Assembly (NCBI GenBank): GCA_018340375.1
Contig: JAFFJZ010000017.1
Span: 6,996,001-7,060,000 of the forward strand
Length of the DNA: 64,000 bases
DNA from: Gonatopus flavifemur
Lineage: Eukaryota > Arthropoda > Insecta > Hymenoptera > Dryinidae
Reading direction: 5' to 3'
Shown: positions 32,999-44,279 of the stretch, piece by piece
Layout of the letters: the number at the start of each line of letters is the position of its first letter
Numbering within the stretch: the stretch's first letter is position 1
Notes under the pieces: model-generated
Told to the model about the DNA's origin: nothing
Seen by the model: the letters and a program-made list of their open reading frames with translations, nothing else
Database searches by the model: none
Program-made: the position numbers and the translations under genes

Positions 32999-34603
32999 CA
33001 GTGCCGGATTTACCCATGGTGGGGCCCCTAGGCGAAATTTCGTGGCGGGCCCATGTACACAGTTGAAAATTTTGTGTAAATGTGTTAAAAATCCGTGTGT
33101 CATGAATTTTCTGTTAAATATTCAACACGACCACGTGTAACTTCTACAGACAGTCCTTGTGTAATCAGGTCTCAAATGATTTATAATGTGAAATCATTCA
33201 AACAAGTGAAAAAAAGTGTCAAAATGACACAAATGTTATTCAACTCAAGATTGAACATAAAAATGGTGTTGTTCTCAACTATCAAGGAGAGATCGCCAGT
33301 GGTGGGAGCTATTTTTTTATGAAACTTCTATGTACGTGTAACTTTAGTAGTCGTCGGAAGAACTGTTCATGCATTTTGGTTTTAGCTTTCATTGTAATGG
33401 AAATTCGTTCTCTAGATATGTGAATTTGAAGATAGAGTGCGAGTCGATATACGCAAAGAAAGTACACTCAATCAAAGGACCGGCAGTGGCTTGAGTGATA
33501 CAGCTTCAACATTCGGTCCCGTCGATCCATGTTCAATGCTCATTGAAGTACTGTTTTTTTTTCAATTTATTGTTACGCATTGTTTCAACACGAAAAAAGT
33601 GTAATTTTAACATTTGATTGATGTAAAAAAACCCATAAATTACACTTTTGAGCTGTTGATCCATTCCTTATTTTGGATTTCATTTGACAGTACTTATCTG
33701 TTGAATTTACACGATCGGAAATTCCAATCAAAATTTTATCAACATCCTTTTGTGTTATATTATTTACATCGAGCTTGAGTTATTAGCTAACACAAATACA
33801 TTATGTGATATCGACACAAAAATATGTGTGGACCGTTTGGGACATGTGAAATGTGTTGAATTTAACACAAAATTTCCAACTGTGTAAGGCGACCGATTTC
33901 CAAACATTGAGGTTCTTTGAAATAAGAACAGTGTAACTTCCTTAATCAATTCCATAGAAATTAAGTGATGTGGAATGAAATTCCGAAAAATGAAAAAACG
34001 TACTGATATTGAAAAAGTATTGAAATTCAATTCTTCTCAATACTATTTTCACTATAAGTACTAGAGCTGATACTATTTTTTTCCATCGGAAGTGTTATTT
34101 TTCTTTATAAAAGAAATAATATTGATCAAGCCAATTCAAATACTCATTGCAAAAGTCATTGCAACACGCCCAGAGAACCTTACCCTGATGAGAAAATTTC
34201 ACTGAAAATCTCTGAACATTTCACGGATTTTTCACAGAAGAGTTTTTAAGAGGATTTCAGAGGTATTCATAGTTTTTCAAACAAATCTAGAGTTCTTCAC
34301 ATTGAGAGAACGCCAGGTTTGGGTTGTTGGCAGCTACAGAAAGAATCACTGACTTCATGTCAAACATAGCATTTTCTGAGTGTATTCAGAAGTATTATGT
34401 TCCAATACTTTTAAATACATTTTGTTTACTAGAAAGTGTTGGATTCCTTTGATTTTCAAAACTGTTTCCGCAGTGAGTATGTGAGTAAGATTATTTTTCT
34501 CATGAGGGTTAAGAAATTGAAATTCCGATTTCTGCAAAACCTGATCGATGAGTGGGGGCCCCTAGGCGGCGCCTAGTCCGCCTCTATGGTAAATTCGGCC
34601 CTG
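32999..34603. mobile_element. 1.6 kb non-autonomous hAT element with 8-bp TSD
   Basis: TIRs are CAGTGCCGGATTTACC on the left and CAGGGCCGAATTTACC on the right, with GGGGCCCCTAGGCG just inside both. The element is flanked by CTTCTGAT at 32991-32998 and again at 34604-34611, a perfect 8-bp TSD, the hallmark of the hAT superfamily. Removing it restores the Crypton copy 2 frame. The inside has no transposase and includes TGTGTTAAA-type words (33065-33260 and 33740-33890), so other repeats may be nested. Confidence 0.9.
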
Positions 34604-35104
34604 CTTCTGATTTTGTTTTCCGACATTCAGTATATTTTTATTATTCTCATGTTTTTTTTTGCTCTATTTCGGGAGTCTCGGGAATCTCGGAATTCTCAGG
34701 AGTCTCGGAAGTCTCGAAAATCTCGGGACTCTCAGGAATCTCGGAAATCTCGGGAGTCTCAGGAATTGCCATAGGAACGTCTTCGCTTACTATATCATTT
34801 TCTGACGGGTTGGGATATAACGTATTATCAAAACTATGCACTTTCTCATGATCTATTGTCGATTCATCTGTTGTATTTTCCGCAAGCTTCAAACGTTTCG
34901 CACTTTTTGACGTAGACGATATTTCTTCGTTTTCTATTGTAGATCTATCTTTCTTATTTGTCTCGAGGCTCAAACGTTTTGAACTTTTCGTAGACGGTAT
35001 CGCGCATTCAATACGATGACCAATCGCTTTTTTGTTTGCCAGTGATTCTACTATATAACTTTCGGCAACGGTGTTTGATTTCCATCCACCGTGTCTTTTT
35101 GTAA

Positions 35105-35229
35105 AGTAACTTTACCGCACGCTTATTGCTTTTCCGCACTGGTCCGACTGCCGTGTGAGAATCACTCACTTCGCGCACGCAACACAAGCTTGGAAAACCG
35201 AATTTTGCACACGCTGTTAGGAAAAATAT
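35105..35229. repeat. Partial copy of the Crypton-end hairpin
   Basis: The words CCGCACTGGTCCGACTGCCG, GAATCACTCACTTCGCGCAC and CTTGGAAAACCGAATTTTGC match the right arm of the 30.2 kb hairpin. The module GCACACGCTGTTAGGAAAAA follows. The left arm is absent. The junction with Crypton copy 2 at 35104 is abrupt, implying a deletion or recombination between element ends. Confidence 0.6.
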
Positions 35230-35354
35230 GTTTTTGAAACGTTAAGAGCACCTTCAATTTGTATGCATCTGAAGATGGTTCGAGTATATTCTTTATCTAT
35301 CACGGAATATTTCTCTCATTTTTTCTACAAATATTTCTACAGGAACTGTAGGAA

Positions 35355-35580
35355 CCGTAGGAAAATAATCCATTGAATCTAACAATGAAATTTCATGAGA
35401 TTGAGTGAGAACACTGTCCGACATTCAATGAGATTCGGCGAGATTCAATCAGGTTCACATTGAAGGAATTAATTAATCTGACCAAATTTAATTGACAAAT
35501 CATCGGATGAGATTGAATCACAACAGTGACCGAGTTGCAATGAGATTTAGCGAGAATCAATAGATTTGTTTAACCAGAAC
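35355..35580. repeat. GAGATTGAATC word-repeat block
   Basis: ATGAGATTGAGTGAGAACAC, GAGATTCGGCGAGATTCAAT, GATGAGATTGAATCACAACA and GAGATTTAGCGAGAATCAAT are variants of one word within 230 bp. It resembles the other word-saturated MITEs, but no clear termini are visible. Confidence 0.45.
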
Positions 35581-35591
35581 ACATCGTGGCC

Positions 35592-35782
35592 CACTGAGAG
35601 AAAATTTTGATTCCCATAACCATGTTTTTGACTTTGACCATGTCATGTAGTTGTCACAACCAGATTAATGTGATTTTGTTTTGTTTTTCTGGTTATTACA
35701 ACCAAATTTCCAGTCACCTTAACCGTAAATCCTTCACTATGCGAGTATTGTTTCTGTGACCATGTTGCTTTTTTCCTCAGTG
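35592..35782. mobile_element. 191 bp MITE, CACTGAGAGAAAA ends
   Basis: Left CACTGAGAGAAAATTTT and right (reverse complement) CACTGAGGAAAAAAGC are matching ends. The inside repeats AACCATGT, GTCACAACCA and TTACAACCAAA. It belongs with other CAC-N-AAAAA-ended elements in the window. Confidence 0.55.
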
Positions 35783-35789
35783 CACAGTA

Positions 35790-36740
35790 GACTCAAATAG
35801 AACTTTCCTAAAAGCTTGTTTGTACTTAAGGCGTGCATTTGATGTTATTAGAACATTCCGAGACATTATTTGAACGGTCTTCATCTAAGCAAGCACGTTT
35901 TCTGAATATTCAGAAAACTTTCCGGTGCTGTATGAATTGTTGGTTTTCCGTTCCGTGCAGTGAAAATCACGTTTTCAAATCATAAAAAGAGATATGAAGA
36001 ATATTAAACTACCTTCTTTCATGAATTTTGGATGAATGTGAACATAGCAGAAATGAACAGGTAGGATTGTTTTTGTTGTGAAGGTATTTATATTTATTAG
36101 TGCTTTACTTTGATACGATATAATAAGAGTAAAATGGAAATCATTAATGGAGACGGCATATTCTATCCCTTCGTGTTCACCGCGTATATACGTATATCGA
36201 CGAATCTTGTTTCTATAATAACTTCCATGGACCACGCATGCCGTCGAAATTTAATGGCGATTAGTTTCCCTGGAATTCCCTAATGTAGAGCTTCGATCTA
36301 GCAATAATAAACAGTTGCATTCGAGAAGACGAGTGGTGTGTGAAAGGCTATAGGTTGTCGTACCTGATATTAATTAACGAATGATTTTCTATCCAATTAT
36401 TGAAATTTCGACAGTGGGATATATTTCAATCACTAATTTTGAATATCTGAAACTCATCTAGTTCTTAAAGGGGCACCTCGTGTAAACAGCATGCTTTTAA
36501 GATCTGTCTCACAGATTTTATCACCAAAAAGTGGAAGTATGAATTCAATTCATTTATAATGCATTATAATTTTCAAGTTTGAGTCTACGAGAAGAATTTT
36601 TGGTTATAAAAAAGAAGCATAATGACAGCGCTACAGCTTTTTGCAATAAGCTCCTCGAGTTTTCGCGCTGGACAATATATCTCAGAAAATTGATGACCGA
36701 TTAACTCGCAATTTTGTACAGATATTTGTATATGTGCCGT
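35790..36740. other. Unassigned AT-rich stretch
   Basis: I see no recognisable gene or bounded repeat. Confidence 0.4.
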
Positions 36741-36746
36741 ATACTG

Positions 36747-36948
36747 CACAGAAAAAAGTAGTTAGCTGCGAGATGGACAGCGACTTTCAGCTCCTGTAGC
36801 TAAATTTTAGCTGCTACAGCAAAATTTTTAGCTCCATCAGCTAAATTTTAGGTAATGTTGCTAAGAAATTAGCTGTCCTAGGGTGCTAAAATATTTAGCT
36901 GTAATAGCTAAAATTTAGCTGATATAGCTAAAAATTTCTTTCCGTGTG
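36747..36948. mobile_element. 202 bp MITE saturated with TAGCTAAAATTTAGCT
   Basis: Left CACAGAAAAAAGTAGTTAGC and right (reverse complement) CACACGGAAAGAAATTTTTA are the ends. AGCT occurs more than ten times as TAGCTAAATTTTAGCTGCTA and close variants, in both orientations. It has no coding content. Confidence 0.6.
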
Positions 36949-36949
36949 T

Positions 36950-37630
36950 ATAGACCTAAATATATTAGAATTGCTATATCAAATATGGTTTTTAACCATT
37001 GGTTTGAAAAAAAATTATGGTTTCTTAAAATGCCTTGAATTGTTTACTTTTTGGTTTTCTTTTGCTAAATTCAGATTCATGGAGTATAATATAGTTTGTT
37101 TCAGGGCATATTTTAAGGGGCAGTTGCAATCAAAAAATTCGTTCTACAAGAAACCGGTTAGTTCTAAAACGTGACAAGGATCCATGTATACTGTAAAATA
37201 ATGATTTTACTGATCGTTTTTACCTTTTGGAACCAATTGTTTCCTTCTAAAACTAAATTGTTAGTTACAACTGCCTTCTTAGATTATGCCCTGGTTTGTT
37301 TCAATGATAAAAAATGCAATTCTTTGATTTCAGATGATTACAAAGACCTGAACGCTCATTGCAAATTCGAGAAAACAACTTCGAGCAGCTGTAGCGCCGC
37401 CATTTTGTTTTTTACAACGAAACAGATTTCTTCTTGAAGGTTTGAACTTCAATGTTATGTTATATTCGATTTCAAGAAGATATTTTAAATTTGAAAATCT
37501 TCAAACGAAGGCTACTTACATGAGCATCCCCCCTTGAAGATACTTACCAACGAAACATTAACGAATTTCCAAAGTCACCTCAAAGAACTCTTTTTGATAA
37601 ATCCCTCTTGGAAATTTTAGAGTTTTCCCG
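36950..37630. other. Unassigned stretch
   Basis: I see no recognised gene. An open frame at 37171-37437 has a hydrophobic start and several Cys, but no family or signal that I trust. Confidence 0.35.
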
Positions 37631-37636
37631 AATTCT

Positions 37637-37879
37637 CACTGTAAAAATTCCTTGTGAAAATTCAGAAAATGTGACTGTAATTTTTTACAGACACTTTTTT
37701 ATAATCTTCACATAAACTTCACTGAATTTTAAGAAATTTCAACTAAATTTCGGGAAGTGTTCTGAAAATCCAGTCAACTTTCTTGAAACAGCAAAATTTT
37801 CCTGAGAATTCAGAAAAAAGTGACTGTAAAAAATTACTGTCACATTTTCTGAATTTTCAGAAGGAAGTTTTTCACAGTG
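37637..37879. mobile_element. 243 bp MITE with CACTGTAAAAATTCC ends
   Basis: Left CACTGTAAAAATTCCTTGTG and right (reverse complement) CACTGTGAAAAACTTCCTTC match, and both lead into AAAATTCAGAAAATGTGAC. The words TTCAGAAAA and GACTGTAA recur inside in both orientations. Confidence 0.65.
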
Positions 37880-38640
37880 CATTCAGAATTCTTTGTGATA
37901 TCTCGGATATGACACTGTTGGAAAAGTTTTTAGGGTTCATACATGGATTTTGGAAGCATTTAACACGGATATTTGTGTATTAATCACTCGAAACTCCATA
38001 AAAATTCGAATTGAATCTAGTATAAAAATCATGTTAAGATGATATTGTGTTTGAATTTCGATGAAAATGTAAGAAATCTAATACAAAAATATCTGCGTAA
38101 ATATTAATTCCAAACTTTGGATTTGAAATGGTTCCAAATTTTTTTTCAGTGAATCCAAGAGGAAGATATGAAACGTGTAGAGAGGTTTTGACCCAGAAAT
38201 TTTCAAACTCGATTTCCCAGGAAATTTTTTGAATTTGTTAGCGAGAAAATCAATCAAGGAATCGAGAAAATTGAGAATCACTCCAAAGTAGGACAAAGGA
38301 GCCAAAGAACTTACAATTTGTATATTTATACAATGTTTCACATAGTTCCGATTTATTTTATCCAAAGGAAGTGATGTTTTCACCCTTTATTGTAGCAAAT
38401 AAACACTGATTGAATATGCTGAAGCAGTTCATAATAGATTTTCTCCGATAGCGGTTCAAAATCAAAATGTAAAAAGTTCAACAAACAAAGCTGAAATAAA
38501 CAAAGCTGCAGAGAATGATGCAAGTGTTTTACTTGGATTAAAATTACAATAAAAGAAGTGGAGGGAAATGAATATACATTGAATCTCCACAAAGAAATCT
38601 ATCTACGAACCTCATAAAGGAAAACTTTCACTTATACGAA
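37880..38640. other. Unassigned stretch
   Basis: I see no recognised gene or repeat in this AT-rich interval. Confidence 0.4.
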
Positions 38641-38649
38641 TCTTCAAAC

Positions 38650-39400
38650 CACCAGACATTAGGAACGTTCAAAGAATGTTTGCGAACGTCCAAGAGCATT
38701 CAATGAACGTTCCTGGAGGTTTGTGTTCTCTTGGAGAAGCAACGGATTTCAAACTTGGGAGTTGTATATAACCCAGTAAGTATTCTATGATATCTTTTGG
38801 ACAGGTTTTAGATATCTTGCATAACACTTTGACATAAGTTTGGAACAAATTCTTATCTAAAACTCATCTAAAAGATGGCTCTTATGTGCCTTGCGTCTAA
38901 AACTTGTCTTCAAGACATCTTCTAAATGCAAGATGTTAGAAATATCTTTTAGAAGAGCTTTCAACGAGAACCCAAGTAGAAATTTGGTGAGGTGAACTTC
39001 GGGACCTTGTGAGATAAGCCTTGTCCCATGTAAATAAACAGAAAGGAATGATGTTATAAGCATTGTGATTTTGCGAACGCACATATCTCCGCTCCCCATT
39101 ATCCGATTGCAATGAAACTTATACCACGGTCCAGTTATGATCCAATAGTGGTCACATATAAGTTCCATCCTCATTTTTTTAGGTTGAATGAATCAAACTT
39201 CAGCGATATGAAGATGGTTGCTACAGCCAAACACTTGGATTTCACAATCGAAATTTTGTTGTCTTATTTAAGATATCGTATTCAAAATATCTTTCAGACA
39301 TTGAAAACTGTTACATTCGATTCCTTCTAGAAATCTAAAAGAAATCATCTCGATGTCTTGAAAGTTTTGCTTTTGCTGTCTGGATTTCGTCTAAGCCGAA
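38650..39400. repeat. Decayed repeats: AACGTTC words, AGATATCTT words, CGATTGCAATGAAA unit
   Basis: At 38650-38740 the words AACGTTC and GAACGT cluster next to TGTTCTCTTGG, as also at 5800-5880. From 38785 to 39340, GATATCTTTT and ATATCTTT recur. At 39060-39180 lies GATTTTGCGAACGCACATAT ... CGATTGCAATGAAACTTATA, the reverse complement of units at 60.73-61.2 kb. These look like overlapping remnants of two or three MITE families. Confidence 0.45.
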
Positions 39401-39409
39401 TCCAGAGAG

Positions 39410-42400
39410 AATTTGTTGAAGAGATTCAAGCCAAAAAAAATGTGTCAAATTTTACATTCCCTTGTATAATGAACTATGTCATCAATATTAATCTCCAATA
39501 AATAATAATCACCGTGTATTGACTTACAGAAACGAATATTGTATTAGACAGAAACAACGTTATTTCGATATCCATGATGACACGCATGTCTTAAGATATC
39601 ATGACGTCACCACACAAATTATCATGGCATTATGGCGATCATGAAATTAGCCAAGAAGAATTTAACAACCATCCAACCGACTCATCGCAATCAAGAAGAA
39701 TTTTGTTTCGTTCACAAATACATTCTCAACATGTATGTATGTTCACACATGTGCTGACAATATACTTCAAATATTGTACTGAAGTGTTATCATTGGAGCA
39801 TTCTATAGAATTTCGGGTGTATTCGAGGAAATATATTTCAAAAACTCTTCCCATTACGTGGACATGTTTCTCTTTACTTCGAAAACTAATGTTTCTTTGA
39901 AATAATACAAGTACTCGTAATAACAATTTAAAAATCTTTAGCAAGATTTTGCCGGAAAACCATTATATCCTCTTGACCTCTAAAGTTTCAGAAACTTTTA
40001 AACCGTACGTTTGAGATACGATTATCGCCAACCATACGGCGACAAAACTGAAATTCACTTCCGGAAGGCATCACGGTGAAGATGAGAACCAACTTCTGCA
40101 AATGACTTGAAAAAAATGTGTACGCTTCAGCAGTAATGACATTGATGCTATAGACGAGTAGAATAAAGATCAGGAACGGATTGTATTACGATCAGGAAAT
40201 GCATATGTGACTCGTTACTCCGTGTACCTTTGTATATCTTTAAAATATGAAAGTGTAAAAATAATGTGAAAAGCAAATTTTCAATAGAACTACATGAAAT
40301 TCGATCTAAATTGTAAATTTGATTGATGAGTAAATAGATGATCGGATAACATCTCACGATATTCAGAGGATATCTTCGTCACCACTTTCAACCTGCTTTA
40401 TCTTGGTACCAATATTGTACATGATTAATATTCTGCTGTCATCCGCTTTAACAAATAAAAGTTCTTACGTACTGAGAATAGAGAGAACGACATTATGGGG
40501 GAGATTTATCAAGATTGTTATATGATATCATTATGAAATCATAAGGTTATGCACAGTTTTCCCCTTGAACTTAATACATTTAAATCCTCGATTCTATGGT
40601 CGAACAACTGACCTGATCCAATTTTATTATGCAATTCCATGAAAGGCATACTACAGACATTTAAGAAACAAATTTATCAACATGCATCTCGCATATGATA
40701 CATATATTTTTTGAGTGAATTACATATTATAGTCAAACATTTGAAGTTATCACAAAAAAATTATGAGAATTTTCCCTCGAAACTGTGTTATCACATATGT
40801 CACTGCGAAAAATAAATGTTCCTGGCAATACTTGTCATTTTGAAATAGTTTTGTTGTACATGCCTCAAACGAAGATGTACATATATCAGAAAAAGCAAAG
40901 ATATTAGGTATCAGAAGTTGGAAGAATTATTGTCATTCGAAAAAGTGTGCAACCTCATACAGCCCACATTCCTGAAAGTTGGAAGGTGCTCGCAACTCCG
41001 GCATTTTGAAATTCCAAATAGGGACCGCTTCACTCGCATTTCGAGACAAATGTCGCACTGTCAAAAATTTGTATGGAAAAATCCACATACGTGCATGTGA
41101 AGTAATGATTATTGACACGGATGAGAAATTTTCTGTACTTTTTCAGAAATTCATGATCGAATTGTCGTAAAAATTCCAGTAAATTAGGAATGTTCACATA
41201 AACCCAAAATAAATTTCTTATAAATTTATTAGACAATGTGCTGGATACAGAAACATTCTAATTATTTTTTATAGTGTGCTTTGACGAAATTTCCTAATTT
41301 TGGAGAGAACTCCGCTTTTTCAGTCTTTCTTATTTTTTATTTTTAAACCTTATTTTTAAATACCTCTCGTTCCCTTTAGACCCCCCTGAGGTAACTGAGG
41401 GTTAACAACAGCTATCTTGGGATTGTTTTTTTCTGCGGTATCAATAACGCCTACTACGTAAACATAGATAGGTATAATAAACCATCGGTATCTAAAGTTT
41501 AACACTCATTGGTTTTTATATGGTAAAACAACTCCTGTGGTATTATATTCACGTTGTTCCCGAATGAAACGAGGCCGTACAAGCAGCAATTTGTCTTTCT
41601 TATCTTGTCGGTAGTTTTTATACATAACATTTTTCAGCAAAAGAAATTGGAATGCGCTACGTCTAACCGTTCTTCGAATACAAATTTTTAAATGTACAAT
41701 GCTCTTTTTCCATATCCTTTTTTCGGGGTTCGAATTGACTACTTCGCTTTATAAATTTGTAGGAAGAATGTATTCATGTAAATTGTAAGGCCAAACATTT
41801 GCGCCGTTTGTGTTCCCTTTAACCCATATAACATTCTCTGGTACACATACTCAACGCGCATATTCAATTTCAAGTCCAAAAATAATTTCCACATCGATAT
41901 ACGTAGCAGACGGAGAGCAAGGAGCGGGCTCTGACCAATCTCCCTACTCAAATCTTTTATACAGTCCTTTTTATGCATATTGCTCCATGTTTGATTGTTT
42001 GTTTTATAATGCTGACGTGGAGTTTTTGTTCATTACTTCATCAACTCATCACAGCCATTTTATTCAATTCCAGATGGATTTAAAATAAGGATGAATGAGG
42101 TATGAAAACCTCGACGTTTCTTTTTCATGTAAAAAAATATCTTAGCTCTGAACAATATTTTATAAAATCCAATAAGAAATCTACAAACAGGAGTTTAAAT
42201 TGCCTGTTGGGTTTGATTCAATGATGCAAGCTTTGGGGAATCTAATTTGAAGAAATCCTGACATGATATTGGGTAGAAAACTTTATACAGGGGCTCCGTA
42301 AAGTGTTATGTACAAAGTATACAAAATTTATCAGTAAAAAAAATGAGTGAGAAAAGTTTTCAAATCAATCAATTGATTGATAGTAAATTTATAAATGTAC

Positions 42401-42480
42401 ATAACAAATCTATGAAAATTCTATATAAATTTCGTCGAGAAAAATTGTATATCTGAATCTATGTGATTCAAGTAAGCTTA
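39410..42480. other. Unassigned AT-rich stretch
   Basis: There is no gene, bounded repeat or splice-consistent coding segment that I can support across 3 kb. It may be intergenic or intronic. Confidence 0.4.
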
Positions 42481-42506
42481 TTTGAATCGACTAAAATTCC
42501 ATTTAA

Positions 42507-43465
42507 CCTTTAAACTGTAATATCGGTCCCACAGACCGTTAATAGAATTTCATTTGTTCATAAATTTATGAATCGTCGCAAGAGATGCTCAAAATCATGA
42601 GTACCTTCTTATTTCACATGACCAACCCAAATGCTGTATCACGCGTTCCGCCATTCATCAAGTAGTTTCCATACGGATTGGATTTTCAAAGTGTAGCGGT
42701 CTAGCAGACCGGTGTTTACTGTTTGTGTAAGTTTTTTTGCAAGGTTGTGCGGGTTGATATTTTATCGGCTCATTGGAATGAGATAACATTTCGATTCACT
42801 GTCCTATTTTGATATCATTACTTTGATCACTACTAATGATAATGTATTATGACACACTGAAAACTGAAAAAACAGAGTTTTCAAGATGAATGACTCACTC
42901 TGCTTGAAACTGCTGTCAGATCCACTCACAAAATATTTTTCAGGTCTTGAGAGGTTTTTATCTCTGTAAATCGGTCCACAAACTTGCAAACTTTCTACCC
43001 GATTTCGTCCGGAATCACCAAATCCGAACATCCAGTCAAAAAATGACAGCAAATTTTAGGATGGTTCTGTTCATAATCTATGACTGGGATATCTGGTCAA
43101 AAATTGACAAATTTTTCTCGCTATATAGGTTTTGACAGAATATTGAGATTCAGCAATTCCGGAGAGAATCAAGTTGGAAGTTTGTCAGTTCCTGAGCAGA
43201 TTTCCAGACCCAAAAACCGCTAAATACCTGATGACTATTTTTTGAGCAGATCTAGCAGCAGTTTTCAGCAGGATATATTTTATATTCCCAATATATTGAA
43301 ATGTGTGCTGATTTTTCTATTGTAGTATCTTTCATAACTTCGAAAATAGTCAAAAACATACTTTTGTAACCTCAAGTTGCTCAAAATCTGAGTAAATAAT
43401 ATTAGCGGTCTGTGAGACCGATGTTTACCAATAGTGTGATTTTTTCAGACATTACAGTTTAAAGG
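42507..43465. mobile_element. 959 bp non-autonomous piggyBac-type element (TTAA TSD)
   Basis: TTAA lies at 42503-42506 and 43466-43469. Just inside are CCTTTAAACTGTAATATC and (reverse complement) CCTTTAAACTGTAATGTC, an 18 bp TIR with one mismatch. TTAA duplication is the defining signature of piggyBac elements. A palindromic word CGGTC(T/C)-N-AGACCG occurs three times: at the left end (CGGTCCCACAGACCG), internally near 42700 (GCGGTCTAGCAGACCGGTGT) and at the right (GCGGTCTGTGAGACCGATGT). The last two are followed by the same GTTTAC. These look like internal transposase-binding repeats. No transposase is present. Confidence 0.85.
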
Positions 43466-43827
43466 TTAAATATGAACCTAATGAAGTTTTAGTTGGGTGG
43501 AATAAAATATTAATTTCATCCGAATAAATTTTTATTCATTTCAAATAAAATTCACTTGAATCAAGTGAAATGTTATTGAATGCAATGAAATGTCTAGTAC
43601 GTTTACATTCAAGTGTTACGTTCCGTAACAATTTAACAATGTGAAGTTTTAATTTTGTCTAAATCTTATTTTCAAAGAGCCTTTGTATACAATGACTCCT
43701 TGAAGTCGGACAATACGAGAGTGTTTATCACGAGTTATCGCAGGCCAGATCCAGTTACATGATTTGTCTCACGGTGGTACGTGAGAGAAGTCCGAACTGC
43801 TGGCCCTGCATTATTTAATTCTGAGAA

Positions 43828-43888
43828 CTTCGTCGACTTCGACATGCCATCGATGTAAGTCTAAGGGGGGTCGAAGTCGACGAGGAAA
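43828..43888. repeat. Short inverted repeat CTTCGTCGACTTCGAC
   Basis: CTTCGTCGACTTCGAC and GTCGAAGTCGACGAGG pair across a loop of about 30 bp. It lies in a locally GC-richer patch. Its role is unknown. Confidence 0.6.
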
Positions 43889-44244
43889 GCAGAAGAAGAG
43901 AAGTTTCAACACTCTCGTTTGCCTCTTCAAGACGCGAAATTGCGCTCGGTATTCGAAGTCCGCGTGTGTCAAGACTGATGTTTTACCACGAACTTTTAAC
44001 GTGTATTTTCCACTCAAACTCCCCCTTACAATTCACGTGTAGAGGAATTTCTTATCTTCCAACTTATTTATCGGGTTTTACATTTTCGTAAACCCATCTT
44101 AATATTCACTACGGGTATTCTTTATGTGTAACTTACGATCAACGATGAAAAGAACTTTTACGTGAAATTCGTATAGTTGTGTAACCAATCAAGACAATCA
44201 GTGTGCGTGTTTCCGTGTACAAGGATACAAGGCCCAGTTCGTTG

Positions 44245-44272
44245 AAAGAGAGAGAGAGAGAGAGAGAGAGAT
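44245..44272. repeat. (AG)n microsatellite
   Basis: About fourteen AG dinucleotides occur without interruption. Confidence 0.9.
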
Positions 44273-44279
44273 AGAGGAG

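Larger units (their letters stand above)
32560..35104 (-). pseudogene. Crypton-like recombinase copy 2, C-terminal part, split by a hAT element
   Basis: Read on the minus strand from 35104, the frame opens inside the catalytic domain with KRHGGWKSNTVAESYIVESL, keeping the His and the nucleophile Tyr (ESY). It continues KKAIGHRIECAIPSTKSS, AKRLKLAENTTDESTIDHEK, LYPNPSENDIVSEDVP and PETPEI-type repeats. The frame is cut at 34611 by the hAT element. Beyond 32999 it resumes with SLNEIAGFDSLKNVQFINCN and an Asn-rich tail, as in copy 1. The 3' flank has the same G/C-rich strip (about 32740-32765) and end module with AATAGTATACGATACTCTTG. All of the N-terminal two thirds is missing; DNA before 35104 is an unrelated hairpin. 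Copy 2 is diverged from copy 1, so the two are separate insertions. Confidence 0.78.

Noticed and set aside
43811..44017. Minus-strand frame MSGKYTLKVRGKTSVLTHAD...
   Set aside because: It spans a short inverted repeat and shows no recognisable fold or motif.
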